A stretch of 64,000 nucleotides of DNA, from assembly GCF_048544455.1 (NCBI RefSeq), contig NC_133526.1, positions 698,001-762,000 of the forward strand. The letters run 5' to 3'. Positions 1 to 9,908 of this stretch are shown here, piece by piece. The first letter of the stretch is position 1; the number at the start of each line of letters is the position of its first letter. Origin of the DNA: Silene latifolia (taxonomy: Eukaryota; Streptophyta; Magnoliopsida; Caryophyllales; Caryophyllaceae). The translations under genes were made by a program, and so were the position numbers. The notes beneath the pieces are model-generated. The model saw only the letters and a program-made list of their open reading frames with translations, was not told the origin of the DNA and searched no databases.

Positions 1-28
1 TATTCGATATTTTTATGGGTGCCCATAG

Positions 29-32
<4 letters not shown>

Positions 33-83
<51 letters not shown>
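33..83. repeat. (TA)n microsatellite
   Basis: An uninterrupted run of TA dinucleotides of about 50 bp. The homologous tract in the second block copy, near 9940-9961, is only about 22 bp, so this is a length-variable locus inside the duplication. Confidence 0.95.
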
Positions 84-86
<3 letters not shown>

Positions 87-324
87 CGAACAACCAACTC
101 TAGCCATTGAACTAAAATACCCTTGCTTTACTTTTCATGGAAAGCGTTCCTTTTTGCTCTCCAACTCCCAACACTTACTTGTAGAGTTCTAAACTTGTCA
201 TTCCCCAAATGAATATAAACTCCCAACCCTTACTTGAAGGTATGTTCATTTCATGCGAATTTAACATATTTAATTATTTTAACTCTCTTGATAAAAGGAG
301 TGAAATGAGAATGTTATAACATAC

Positions 325-531
325 TTGGAAAATGCCACCTCTTGCGGCTTGATAGACCTCGCCGAGTATTCTTGAACGCTCCAGACCCATATTCATACCT
401 AGCACGTCAACTACTGGTAATTCTATTGGTTGCACACATGTATTAATTATTGGTAGTTCCTGTGGTAGTAATATATAATCGGGTGAGAATTGGTTTCCTT
501 GGTTTATTATTTCCCTTAGTAGTAGTGCCAT
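325..531 (-). pseudogene. Orphan first exon of a 2-oxoglutarate-dependent dioxygenase, copy A
   Basis: Sixty-nine codons from the ATG at 531 to a GTATGT donor after 325. They encode the N-terminal DIOX_N part of a plant 2OGD (…LPVVDVLGMNMGLERSR…, then ARGGIFQ before the intron, where the family normally continues with a VTNHG-like motif). The exon closely matches exon 1 of the complete gene at 26010-26213 but has one extra Leu near the start. No second or third exon follows: past the donor the sequence diverges from the intact gene's intron and reaches the window edge. The promoter is retained (TATA-like at 640-649), so a short transcript is possible, but a functional enzyme is not. Downstream exons could lie left of the window; the paired copy B also lacks them. 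Confidence 0.85.
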
Positions 532-639
532 TTTTTTAAAGGAAGAAAGAAGCTAAGGTGAAGAAGGGATTTTTAATTTTCAGAGTAAGTTGTTGATGTT
601 TAGTAATGTTTGATGCTAATAATCTCCTAATAATGATCT

Positions 640-649
640 TATATTTATA
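640..649 (-). promoter_or_regulatory. TATA-like box upstream of orphan 2OGD exon, copy A
   Basis: TATAAATATA on the minus strand, about 110 bp upstream of the ATG at 531. The same element is present at 10516-10525 and, for the intact gene, at 26298-26307, so it was copied together with the exon. Confidence 0.55.
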
Positions 650-1176
650 CTAAGAAACAATCAATGGTAATGCTCTCTTAAGAGTACGTTAAGATGGAAT
701 ATTAATCATACATTGAATGTACATAACTTGAACAAAAAATGGACACAAAAAAATAAACATCCTGGGAATAAGTCCTCAAAAATGAAATGTCCATCAATTC
801 AATACTTCACCAGTTATGGAAAATGGAAATGTTCCATGCATTCATCTTCCACCACTAAGTCACAATATGAGATGAATTTAGTTATTTAGAATATATGCGC
901 ACGCAGTATCTTGTTTACTGAATGCTCTATGTTGCTCAGATGTGTAGTTGTGTACTATGTAGGAAGAATGGTTGTTATTAGAGCTTCGGATTCTCTGATA
1001 ACTTCAACAATATCATTCATCGTCATCGTCATCATCTTATCAGCATTGTACAAATATGTTTACATTATATTTATGAGATTGAGAAGTGAAATAAATGAAT
1101 CAATTCTTTCGAAACATAATTACTCCGTCCCAACCTGCTGTGTTGGGGGTAGTCAATGGTGATTGCTGATAATGCT

Positions 1177-2683
1177 GAATGTAATGTCGGACGACGAAAG
1201 CGTAGCGCCAAAATTACTAGGCATATATAGGAAAAATGTCAAGGATAAAATGGTAAATATTGTTTATTACTTCCAATCTTTGTTTCTTATTACAGATTAT
1301 TTGCAACGGAAAGCTGACAAGCATAGTGCACAGAGCAATAGCAAATTTCATAAAATTTCGAACAACTTTGGCTAATTTTAAAAAACCGAGAACATTAACA
1401 TTAAAAAACATTTAACATTAAAATTGAGACAGACAATTTATGAGTAATACTGTAAATAGTATATACTCCCTTCTATTCACAATAAACCTCTCATTTATAT
1501 AAATAGGATATACTCCTTCCTATTCACTTGTCTGGGCGGGACGACCGCAAAAGGTAATATTTGAGATGCGATGGTTTCAAAATTAAACTATTTTATTGTT
1601 TTTTTGGACTTTTATATGTTTATTACTTTCACTTCAAATTAATTGTGTATTAGCAAATTAATAACCAACCTAATCCTTATTATTTTCAAATTAGTTGCGT
1701 TATGAACTTGCGTCTTTTATTTCAATGGCATCTTACATGAAAAAATAGGGTAAAACAAAAATTCTATTTTTAGTGATCAAGAAATTAAAAAGGATACCCG
1801 ACCCAACCCGAGTAAACCAAACTCGACTTTTCTAGAGGGACATGGAATATATCATCATACGAATTCTAGATCTTTTTTCTTAAGTTACATTGTATCTTTA
1901 AATATGTAGCGTTGCTTTGTTTCAGCTGTCTCTCACTAGGCGCAGGTGCTGTTTTGATCGTAACTCACAGGCACAAAAGGTTTTGGATGACATGTTGGAA
2001 AAATCATTGTTCATGGGGTTCGTTTATTTAAGCAAGCTTTTGTTGGTATAGTGTTTGGAATAGGTTAATGGTTCGAGTGTTTGTGAATTTCTAAAATGTT
2101 TTGTCTATTCTCGTTTATTGTTTTAGCCAGACGTGCCACAGTTCAATGGGCGTCACGGACGACCGACAAAAAGGTAATATTTGAGATGCGATGGTTTCAA
2201 AATTAAACATATTTTATTGTTTTTTTGGACTTTTATATGTTTATTACTTTCACTTCAAATTAATTGTGTATTAGCAAATTAATAACCAACCTAATCCTTA
2301 TTATTTTCAAATTAGTTGCGTTATGAACTTGCGTCTTTTATTTCAATGGCATCTTACATGAAAAAATAGGGTAAAACAAAAATTCTATTTTTAGTGATCA
2401 AGAAATTAAAAAGGATACCCTTAAGCTATATTCCCGCCAAATTTGATTCTATGTAGATTGGTTGGTGCATATGATCACTAAAGTAATTACATTTGATAAG
2501 GTACATCATGAGAATATCATTGTTAGAATCAGAATAAAGTAATTACAATTGATAATGTTGGCCACATTGTTAGACTATTGAATGAGAAGTTGGCATGAGT
2601 ATATTTCTCACCCCATTTTACACGCAACTTACAATCTCGGAGAGAGTTGGGTTTCGGGCATCATTCAGACTACTCATATCGGG
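1177..2683. repeat. Segmental duplication, copy A, right half
   Basis: This part matches 20257-21955 apart from an 800-bp MULE that only the other copy carries and an internal repeat that only this copy carries. The uninterrupted GAATG at 1177-1181 is the empty site of the solo LTR at 18350-20256. The short open frames inside (for example 1163-1375) have no recognisable product. Confidence 0.85.
1551..2420. repeat. Direct repeat of about 250 bp (1551-1799 and 2171-2420)
   Basis: The two units are almost identical and are separated by about 370 bp of unrelated DNA. Copy B of the block (around 20631-21690) has one unit only, so the extra unit and the spacer arose in this copy after the block duplicated. 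Confidence 0.85.
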
Positions 2684-2904
2684 TATATGTTTGGTTATTA
2701 GTTCAGATATTTTGTTCATTGTTTTTTTTTAATTTAGGTTTATTTTACTCAATCTAATTTTAAGTTAAAGTTTTTTATGTATAAAAATGGAATGACCAAG
2801 TCTTACTAAAGCGTATGAGCTACTTCCTTTCAAAACAAGAATATGAGCTAACTTTAATACAACACTATTAATTGTTACTGTACCTTTTAATTATTACAAT
2901 AGGT

Positions 2905-3260
2905 GTTATTTGTGACGGATATATCCGTCACAAGCTTGTGACGGGTCAAGTGTCACCGGTCGTCACCCACATGTTATTTTTTTTTGATTAGGGGTAAAAC
3001 CCAAAAGACCTACAGCGAGTAGGGTCACTCACATGTTATATAAGACAAAAAGTAAAATACATAGGGAATCGGAAATTACTTGTCTTTATCTTCCCATGAG
3101 AGTTTATTTGACCCGTCACAAGCTTGTAACGGGTCAAGTATCAACCACATGGTAGATAAGACAAAAAGTAAAATATATGGGAAATCAGAAATGACTTGTC
3201 TTTATCCTCCCTTGTGGGTTTTATTTGACCTATTACAAGCTTGTGACAAATATCGACTCA
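2905..3260. mobile_element. Foldback/MITE-like element with nested palindromes
   Basis: A perfect 24-bp palindrome at 2910-2933 is followed by the 12-bp palindrome CACAAGCTTGTG. Related ACAAGCTTGT cores recur near 3119 and 3236 within two diverged copies of one segment (about 3030-3140 and 3150-3250). This looks like a small inverted-repeat transposon or foldback element, but the ends and target duplication are not clear. Confidence 0.4.
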
Positions 3261-3533
3261 TTATTATTAATCAAACATGTGGTCATTATATTAATATTTA
3301 AAAAAACATCCTTTGTTAAATGACTATAATTTTTAAAAAAGGAATGTTAATTTGGTTAATTTGGTGGTAGTTCTTACAATCGTAACATCTAAGCAATCCA
3401 CTTTTTTTAGATAAGGGATTGGGGTGGTCAATTGATACTTCGTACCTTCTATCTAGCATCAATAATCCTCCAATCCTCCATCCCCCTTTGCACCGCCGCT
3501 GCCACCATCCTCCCATCCTCTTTCTCACAATCT

Positions 3534-3575
3534 TTCGCCGGAGATGAGGCCTTGATTGTGCTCATCTCCGGCGAA
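3534..3575. repeat. 15-bp perfect inverted repeat with 12-nt loop
   Basis: TTCGCCGGAGATGAG at 3534-3548 is mirrored exactly at 3561-3575. A transcript would form a strong hairpin. It lies in the poly(A)-ended insertion. Confidence 0.8.
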
Positions 3576-3920
3576 CCATCACTTCCCTACTGATTAATCC
3601 AATTTATACTAATTTCTCTTTCACTCTCTATGGGGATGTGACTGTTTATCATCTTTCCTTCTATAATCTTGTTCCATCGCTGCATGTCGCTGTTTTTTTG
3701 TGTGTCACTGACTTCTGTTGTGGCTGGTTGTTGTCATCCGTCTCCGCCTTCTCCGTCGCCTTTCTTTCCGTTTGACTCTACCGAGGAGGTGTTTCCCCTC
3801 CCCCTCGCCCCTCCCCCACCTCCCTTGGTATGTCATTGTTTGTCTTGAGTTGTCAATCGTCAAGTCGGTTGGTTTGTGGTGGTGTTGGGTTTTTTATGGT
3901 AGTTTTTTTGGTTCGGTTGG

Positions 3921-4118
3921 GTTGTGCATGTACTTGATTTGGTGTCCCCCCTCCCCTCGCCCCTTCCCCCATCAGTCGGGTTCTGCATGTTCCCCCTGTG
4001 TCGTTTGTGGTTCTGTTTGGTTGTGCATGTACTTGATTTGGTGTTCCCCTCTCCCTCGCCCCTTCCCCCACCAGTCGAGTTTTGCATTTCTCTTATGTGT
4101 CGGTGTTCCTCTGCTGTT
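3921..4118. repeat. Two tandem 99-bp pyrimidine-rich units
   Basis: GTTGTGCATGTACTTGATTT occurs at 3921 and again 99 bp later, and the following C-rich stretch is also repeated. This tandem copy creates the proline-rich open frames seen on both strands, which I do not regard as genes. Confidence 0.75.
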
Positions 4119-5062
4119 ACCATTTCCTTCTTGGTCCTGATTGACTACTTTAGGCTTTGTTGGTTTGTTTTGGGTCCGGTTTTGCTTTGACGGATGGTCC
4201 TTGCTTCCGTTTGTCTTTGATTTTGGGTATGCTGTATGCAGCTAGATGATTGGCTTTGGGTTATAGTTGGTTGGATGGTAATGTCTGTCCCTTGTTGATG
4301 TTGGATTTTAATTGGTATTGTTGCATTAAACAATATGAAAGTGGTGTGTTTGATTGTGGGGATTTGGGGTGGCCTCTGATGTGGTGTTGGGTGAGTTGGA
4401 AGCGGTGGTTCTCCTCAAGAGTTAATGTTGTTTTCTTTTAATTTCCGTTGTTTTCAGTTTCTTCTAATAATCCCGTCTTATGGGACTCTTTCTTTGTGGC
4501 TATGTAATAATAATCGTAACTTTGGTGTGCCGGTGATGGTGGATATCTATCCGGGTTGTGTTGTTCTCTCCCGAGAATGTCATTCTTGGGTGTTCATGGC
4601 CAGGGGATTGGTTAAGGATCTATTTCTACTCATTCTCGTCAGTTTGCTCGTTGTCTTTGGTTGTTGGTTCGTTGAATGTTGTGACCAATCACTGTGGTGT
4701 AGGAGAGCGATCTCCATCGAAGACATGCCTTTCTGGTCTGTGTTCACCTTAAAATTTCTACGCTCTTGTGGCGTAAGTGCACCTCGGGATTCTCTCATGA
4801 TATTTCAATTGGTTCAATGTCCTATGGGTGATGTTAGCTTTGCTGATGATTTGGGTGATGAAGCTCTGGTCCATTCCACCGTACTCCATCAACATGTTCT
4901 TGATACCCGATGCAGATATTTCGTTGCCGGTGGCTGTTTATTAGTAGTAATCTATAGTCCTATGTTTTATTTTGCTTTGTTTTATATTGTAGTATATCAA
5001 CATGGTTCTCACCATGATGCTGGAATGTAAAACAATATTTCACCCTTGTCAAAAAAAAAAAA

Positions 5063-5682
5063 ATACTTTAGATAGTTGGAATTCGTATCTGACCTGAAAT
5101 TCGAATTGTTTGGTCTCATTTAATGACATACTCCATATATAATTGTTTGTGTGTGGAAATACAAGGACATTTTTGTATATTGACGGGTCTAAACATAAGT
5201 CATTAGTAGTAATATTACTGATGACTTTAACAACGACTAATCTAACTGATACACACTATATACGACATAATAATACTGTAATAGTGTATTCCTCGTTATT
5301 ATTTGAGTATTTTGTTGTGGTCGACTTAAATCATAGAGATTGGGGTTCTAAATACATATACATTGTTGTGTTAGTTGTGTACATATTCTAAGTATATATG
5401 TTATGAAAAAATTACACATGCATGACAATAAAGAAACAATAAAAGTGAATGATTTAAGCGCGGTTGAAAGACATTGATTTATTTTTAGTCGGTCTTTCGA
5501 ACTCCAGTTCGAACTTATAACATTCCGAGCCTCTTTATATAAAGAAGCAAGTTTTTCCTTTGTACTTGAAGTAAAGCTAAAAAAAAAGCAGCACCCTAAC
5601 AAAGTAGAGCTAGACTTGCTAACTCTTTTGGTCACGCCTAACAATTAGCTAACGAAGTATGCACAACATGCATGCCTAAGGG
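5063..5682. other. Intergenic, no gene seen
   Basis: AT-rich single-copy-looking DNA. Its first 60 bp continue the duplicated block (compare 21961-22005). Short frames on both strands show no known domain. Confidence 0.6.
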
Positions 5683-6346
5683 CAGTGGCGGACCTAGGAT
5701 TTGTTCGGCGGGGGTGTACTGTGCATTTTTCAATAGATACAATAGAATTGAAGCGACTAAACGAGCCGATCGGTCAAAATGGAATATATTACAACAGAAA
5801 TTTGATTTGAATATATACAACGAAAATTCAAAGTGATATGGAAACAAAATGAATCAAATTTTAATTGATGTAGAAGAGTGTAAATTTTGTAATCAACGAG
5901 AACAATTTTTTTAAATCAAAAAACGTAAACAAAAATATTATAATAGATAAAATTCCACTTGAAATACAAATTATAATTTACAGAATTAAAAATTGAGATT
6001 CTGAAAATGATGCATCAATAATAATGCATTAAATTAAATTTGCGTCAAAGTTTTCGAGTCATGATTAATGAAGGCTAAAAAAAAGGAGAAAGGGGAAAAA
6101 TTTGCTTCAAAGTCCTGATTAATGAAGGCTTAAAAAAGGAGAAAGGGAAAAGGGGGCCGTGGGGATTCGAATCCGCGCCCTTCAATTCACAACTACTAGT
6201 CTTACCCACTATGCCACACTTACCATAGTGATTCTTATAAAGCGCAAAAGCTATACATACGTTTTAAGGCGTTTTATATAAAAAAAAAAATTAAAAACCG
6301 AGGGTGCGCACGTGGGGTGCTGTGCGCACACCCCGGTCCGCCCCTG
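5683..6346. mobile_element. Non-autonomous hAT element (664 bp)
   Basis: The ends are imperfect inverted repeats, CAGTGGCGGACC on the left and the complement of CAGGGGCGGACC on the right. The element is flanked by a perfect 8-bp duplication CCTAAGGG (5675-5682 and 6347-6354), the hAT signature. There is no transposase frame. A short A/G-rich segment is repeated inside (around 6070-6150), and a tRNA-like stretch with A- and B-box-like motifs lies on the minus strand at 6157-6225. Confidence 0.9.
6157..6225 (-). other. Degenerate tRNA-like sequence inside the hAT element
   Basis: On the minus strand TGGCATAGTGGG (6205-6216) fits the pol III A-box consensus, and GGATTCGAATCC (6163-6174) resembles a B box with one extra base, 30 bp downstream. 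The T-loop is one base too long and I could not draw a full cloverleaf, so this is a tRNA-derived remnant or SINE head rather than a working tRNA gene. Confidence 0.4.
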
Positions 6347-6354
6347 CCTAAGGG

Positions 6355-7367
6355 TACAAAATGTCAACATGCAAGTAATCTTTTCAGCCATGTGTGTTTG
6401 ATTTAATTGAGCTGATCCGAATAACCTCCTTTTTTTGTTTATAAAAAGTTGAAAATTTTACTTTTGTCCCATAAATATTTTCTAAAGTGAGAATCGTAGA
6501 GCGAAAATAAATCACTACTCTAACTATTTTCCTCCGCTTTTCTTTTTTCAAACTCAATTTATTAACAAAAAAACGGTCCTCGGACTTATTATGTTTTTGG
6601 TGTCCAAAATATTTCATGCATGAATCCTAACAACGGGTGGATGTTCCAACTTCAAAGTCTTGAAGTGACGGTTCGTTACAAGTCTTACAACTTACAAGTA
6701 TATATAGTTTCTGTCTCAAAGTCTCCTTCTATTTTATTTCCTTGTATATTGTAGGAAAATCGTTATACATCTATCAAACAAGGAGCTGCTTCTTTAACAA
6801 GTACACAGGTCACTTGTTGTTAGGATTTGATCGGGTAGTACTAAATTGCAATACCATCATACTCGATCACGTAAATTATTTTTATATTTTTCCCACTTTT
6901 TTTTATATTTTTCCCATTGTCAAAATTATATATGTAAATATGAGAGAAATATAACTTACAAAGAATAACACAATAAATAAACCACATAAAGTGTAAATTA
7001 AAATCCCAATATAAGTACTCCGTACATTAGTACAAACAGAATGAAATCCATAATAAAGAGACTGAAATCCCAATAATACTTGGAAGCCTTTCAGTCTCCT
7101 AAACAGATGCTATATTATTCAATATCGTCTTTGATTATCCTAAAGGTGAAGGCCAATTCGAAGGTTGGTCTCACATGTAAGTCCTATACCCTAATAGTAA
7201 TATTGCATTACCACTTTTATTATGTACAAGGAACCTGCCCAAGATTTCTCTTGTAACAATTGTATTGCCTATATAATCAGTATGTATATATAATGTATAT
7301 AATCAGATTAGTTAATTATTATGATTAGGAGATGATAATAATATGATCACCACCCACTGTGTTAATA
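6355..7367. other. Intergenic, no gene seen
   Basis: AT-rich DNA with short unsupported frames (6384-6617 minus, 6742-6954 plus). I see no terminal repeats or domains. Confidence 0.6.
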
Positions 7368-7909
7368 TCACTTCCACATGTCAATTTGGCAGGCCGAGTT
7401 GGACGACGAAGCAAATTCCGATCCTGCCCCTATGTCTTGCTTATTGGAGATAGGGCTAACCATCATGCTCATATGCTCGGACACGGGAAACATGGGTGCA
7501 TTTGAGTAATTTGACTCCTTATTGTTACTACCATGGCTAAGTTGAGAAGCAACAAACTTGGTCATCGTCGTTGACTTGATGGGATCCACAATAATCGTTA
7601 CCAAATATTGAATCCAATTGTTGTTGATTAATCATTTGTTCTTGAGTAATTTGAGGTGAGGACTGCATATTGGCATGTAATCCATACGTAGGCATTGAGC
7701 CGTTATGACTTGGTCATCGTCGTTGACTTGGTAGGGCCGTTATGATAATTTGGGTGATAAGCAATCATCATCCTTGGAGAGTCCATATTATCTGGCATGA
7801 ATGAGGCTTGATCGATCGTCGTACCAACATGGGGAATCCTCTGCGAACTGTTGTCAATCGTCGTTTCTTGAACACTCTGCATACTACCCATCCTTCTTCC
7901 TGATGAAGT
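7368..7909 (-). pseudogene. C-terminal fragment of a NAC transcription factor, frameshifted
   Basis: Reading leftward from 7909 the minus strand gives LHQEEGWVVCRVFKKR, the end of NAC subdomain E (DNA binding). The frame then breaks: the continuation, with a SFMPDNMDSPRMM stretch like the activation region of VND/NST-type NACs, is in another frame, and a Q-rich segment (QITQEQMINQQQLDSIFG) is in a third. The sequence corresponds to the last NAC exon only; the exons for subdomains A-D are not found up to 8340. TCATCGTCGTTGACTTG occurs twice (about 7561 and 7713), a small internal duplication that may have helped break the frame. Assignment to NAC is firm from the subdomain E motif; the subgroup is a guess. 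Confidence 0.75.
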
Positions 7910-8034
7910 TCAAAGTATATGTCAGTTTATAGACGTTGTCACTTTTGTCCGTACATATACTTCCACTATTTTTTGGTAGAATGTAAGCTTATAATTGGCA
8001 AAGTATCTCTCCAATACTTTGCTTCTCCGTGGAT

Positions 8035-8063
8035 ATTCAAGTGGTGTTGTACACCACTTGAAT
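8035..8063. repeat. 13-bp perfect palindrome with 3-nt loop
   Basis: ATTCAAGTGGTGT at 8035-8047 is mirrored exactly at 8051-8063 around TGT. It lies between the NAC and 2OGD fragments, with no gene attached. Confidence 0.8.
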
Positions 8064-8378
8064 AAAAACCGCATCGTTCACACTCACTACTGAGTAATGG
8101 AGTAGGTAGTTCAAAAAATGTTTATAAACTCCAAAACGACAATATTACTTTGATAAAATAACCTATAAAATATATAATAATAATAAGTGCCTCTTTATAA
8201 TATTTAGCATCGGACTCCAAATTTCATAAGCCAACTTTCTGTAAATTACATGATATCATCTATAAATTTTTTTGTAATCGTTTTTATACATTCAAAATTC
8301 TTAAAAAATATCATAACTCGTTGATGACAATCAAAATTTTAGAAGAATTAAGACTTGAGTAAATAAAATTAAACTTAC

Positions 8379-8886
8379 CTGAACTTGGCTCCTCTTTCGA
8401 TGTTCAAATGATGACCGATGCTACTAGAATACTGCTCACACTCCCTTTTGAGTTTATGAGTGGGTAAATCAAAAAACATTTTTGTAGCCGTGAGTGCGTT
8501 AGTCATCACTCTATCTCTGATTCCATGGTTGGTGATCTTGGAATTACATAAATTTAAAACAAAAAAAAAACAAATTATTAGATTAAACATAATCTATTAA
8601 AAAAAAATATATATATAAATATATTGTCAAGAAACAATCTATAAGAAGAAAATTTGGGAAGAAATATTTGAACATACGTAAAACACGCCATAACTTTGTG
8701 CCATCTCGACAAGTTTTTCACCAATTCTATCCTGATGTTGAGGTAAATTCATTGCTACTAGGTCAGCTGCGGATAAGTGAGACGGCGGGGGACAAAGAAG
8801 TTATTTTCAATTCTTTCATCAGGTAGGATTACATGGTCGGCTGGAAAAACACCACCATTTGTTTGTCTGAGGTAGTCGGTTAACAT
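8379..8886 (-). pseudogene. Two-exon fragment of a 2OGD of a different subfamily
   Basis: Exon 1 (8678-8886) starts MLTDYLRQTNGGVFP, reads VILPDERIENNFF, then needs a one-base frame correction at a run of C near 8790 to continue PPPSHLSAADLVAMN…QSYGVFY before a GTATGT donor. Exon 2 (8379-8536) follows an AAG acceptor and reads ITNHGIRDRVMTNA…FFDLPTHKLKRE, the typical 2OGD N-terminal motif, ending at a CAG|GTAAGT donor. The catalytic exon (HxD…H, RxS) is absent; beyond the donor lie a palindrome and the NAC fragment. The exon borders match 2OGD family practice, so this derives from genomic DNA, not from retroposition. It is not close to the other 2OGD copies in the window. Confidence 0.75.
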
Positions 8887-9686
8887 TTTTTGGACTAGAA
8901 ATTTCTTTTTACTAAATTTATGTATTTAATGAATTGCTAAATTTATGTATTTAATGGATAGTTGGATAGTTTATTTATAGGCGATGGAAAGGGGGGGATC
9001 GCGAACGAAGACATCAAATTGCGTAGATAGGAGGAAATTAAAGGAACCAACCTACTTGTCCTGATCGGAACGATTGGTAGGTATATAGGAGAAGGAAAGT
9101 TAGGAAGGAAAGTTAGTTGGTGTTGTGTGTACATTTTTAAATTTTTGATAGAAAATTTTAATTAAAATAATTAAATAAACGAGACGGAAGAAGTATAAAT
9201 GACCCGATCTGATATTAACCTGATGATCTGACAATTATTAAGTTTAATATTGATCAAAATAAAAGTAACTTAGTGTTTAGATTGATAGGTTTGACTAAAT
9301 AAAGGAGTAACTAAATCAAACAATAATTAATTAAAAACTAAATTTTATGGTCCAAATTGATCCGATAAAGTAACCAAAGCCCTCGATCCGACCCGATCTG
9401 ATACATTATTTAACCCGAAATGACTCGACCGAAACCCAATTCGGCCCGAAAATATAGGTTGACCCCATATGACTCCGCTCGACCCGACCCAATTGACCCG
9501 ATTGCTATCTCTAGACCTAGATGTTATTGAGTGGAATAAGACCCGTGTTCATTTAAAATGAAAAATTTAACCCGTGACAAAATGAAAATAGTGACTCCTG
9601 AAGTTGATGGCTAAGAAGAAAGTTATTGTGTTCCTTTGTATTTTGAAAAAAATGAAGAAAAGTTGACGAACTACCGACTCTAGCCA
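8887..9686. other. Intergenic, no gene seen
   Basis: AT-rich DNA. At 9370-9500 there is a run of CCCGACCC/CCCGAAA-type short motifs, also present around 18200-18290 and 21990-22140, which looks like decayed repeat sequence. No coding signal. Confidence 0.55.
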
Positions 9687-9695
9687 TTGAACTAA

Positions 9696-9883
9696 GAGTT
9701 GGTCTTGCTTAAGACGGGTCGAATATTGAAACGGGTAGTTACACTCACAAAACAAATAAGGGGGACAAGGTGGGGACACCCCCATGTGCCTCCCACTAAC
9801 TCCTATTTGGGCATTTTGTCTCACAAAATGGTATCCGTCTACAACTTAAGACGGATAGTGTCCGTCTTAAGTAAGAATTTGTG
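9696..9883. mobile_element. 188-bp MITE, MULE-type, family copy 1
   Basis: Terminal inverted repeats share TCTT(G/A)CTTAAGACGG, and a perfect 9-bp target duplication TTGAACTAA flanks it (9687-9695 and 9884-9892). The inner sequence (GTGGGGACACCCCCATGTG) reappears inverted in the 187-bp copy at 52171-52357. Confidence 0.85.
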
Positions 9884-9908
9884 TTGAACTAAAGAGAGCC
9901 GAAGTGGT

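Larger units (their letters stand above)
1..1060. repeat. Segmental duplication, copy A, left half (2OGD exon 1, promoter, upstream DNA)
   Basis: Positions 1-1060 match 9909-10905 almost base for base, with small indels (the AT microsatellite is longer here, and short gaps occur at 730-800). The shared block carries the orphan 2OGD first exon, its TATA region and about 500 bp of upstream DNA. The match is already present at base 1, so the duplication starts left of the window. Confidence 0.9.
2684..5062 (+). mobile_element. Insertion ending in poly(A), possibly a non-LTR element lacking reverse transcriptase
   Basis: Block copy B runs from …CATATCGGG directly into …ATACTTTAGATGGTTGG (21944-21980). 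In copy A the same two sequences are 2.4 kb apart, so this interval was inserted. Its right end is a run of 12-13 A residues at 5050-5062, as expected for a LINE-like or retroposed sequence on the plus strand. No reverse transcriptase or endonuclease is visible. The longest frames (3718-4140, 4425-5030) are low-complexity and unconvincing. More than one insertion may be stacked here, and I found no target-site duplication. Confidence 0.5.

Noticed and set aside
3718-4140. 140-codon plus-strand frame, Pro/Trp/Cys-rich
   Set aside because: It arises from a 99-bp C-rich tandem repeat, the opposite strand is also open, and no domain or gene structure is visible.
4425-5030. 201-codon plus-strand frame in the poly(A)-ended insertion
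   Set aside because: Composition is Val/Leu/Cys/Phe-rich noise; no reverse transcriptase or other motif; overlapping frames are also open.
6157-6225. Functional tRNA gene
   Set aside because: A and B boxes are present, but the T-loop is too long and no full cloverleaf could be drawn.
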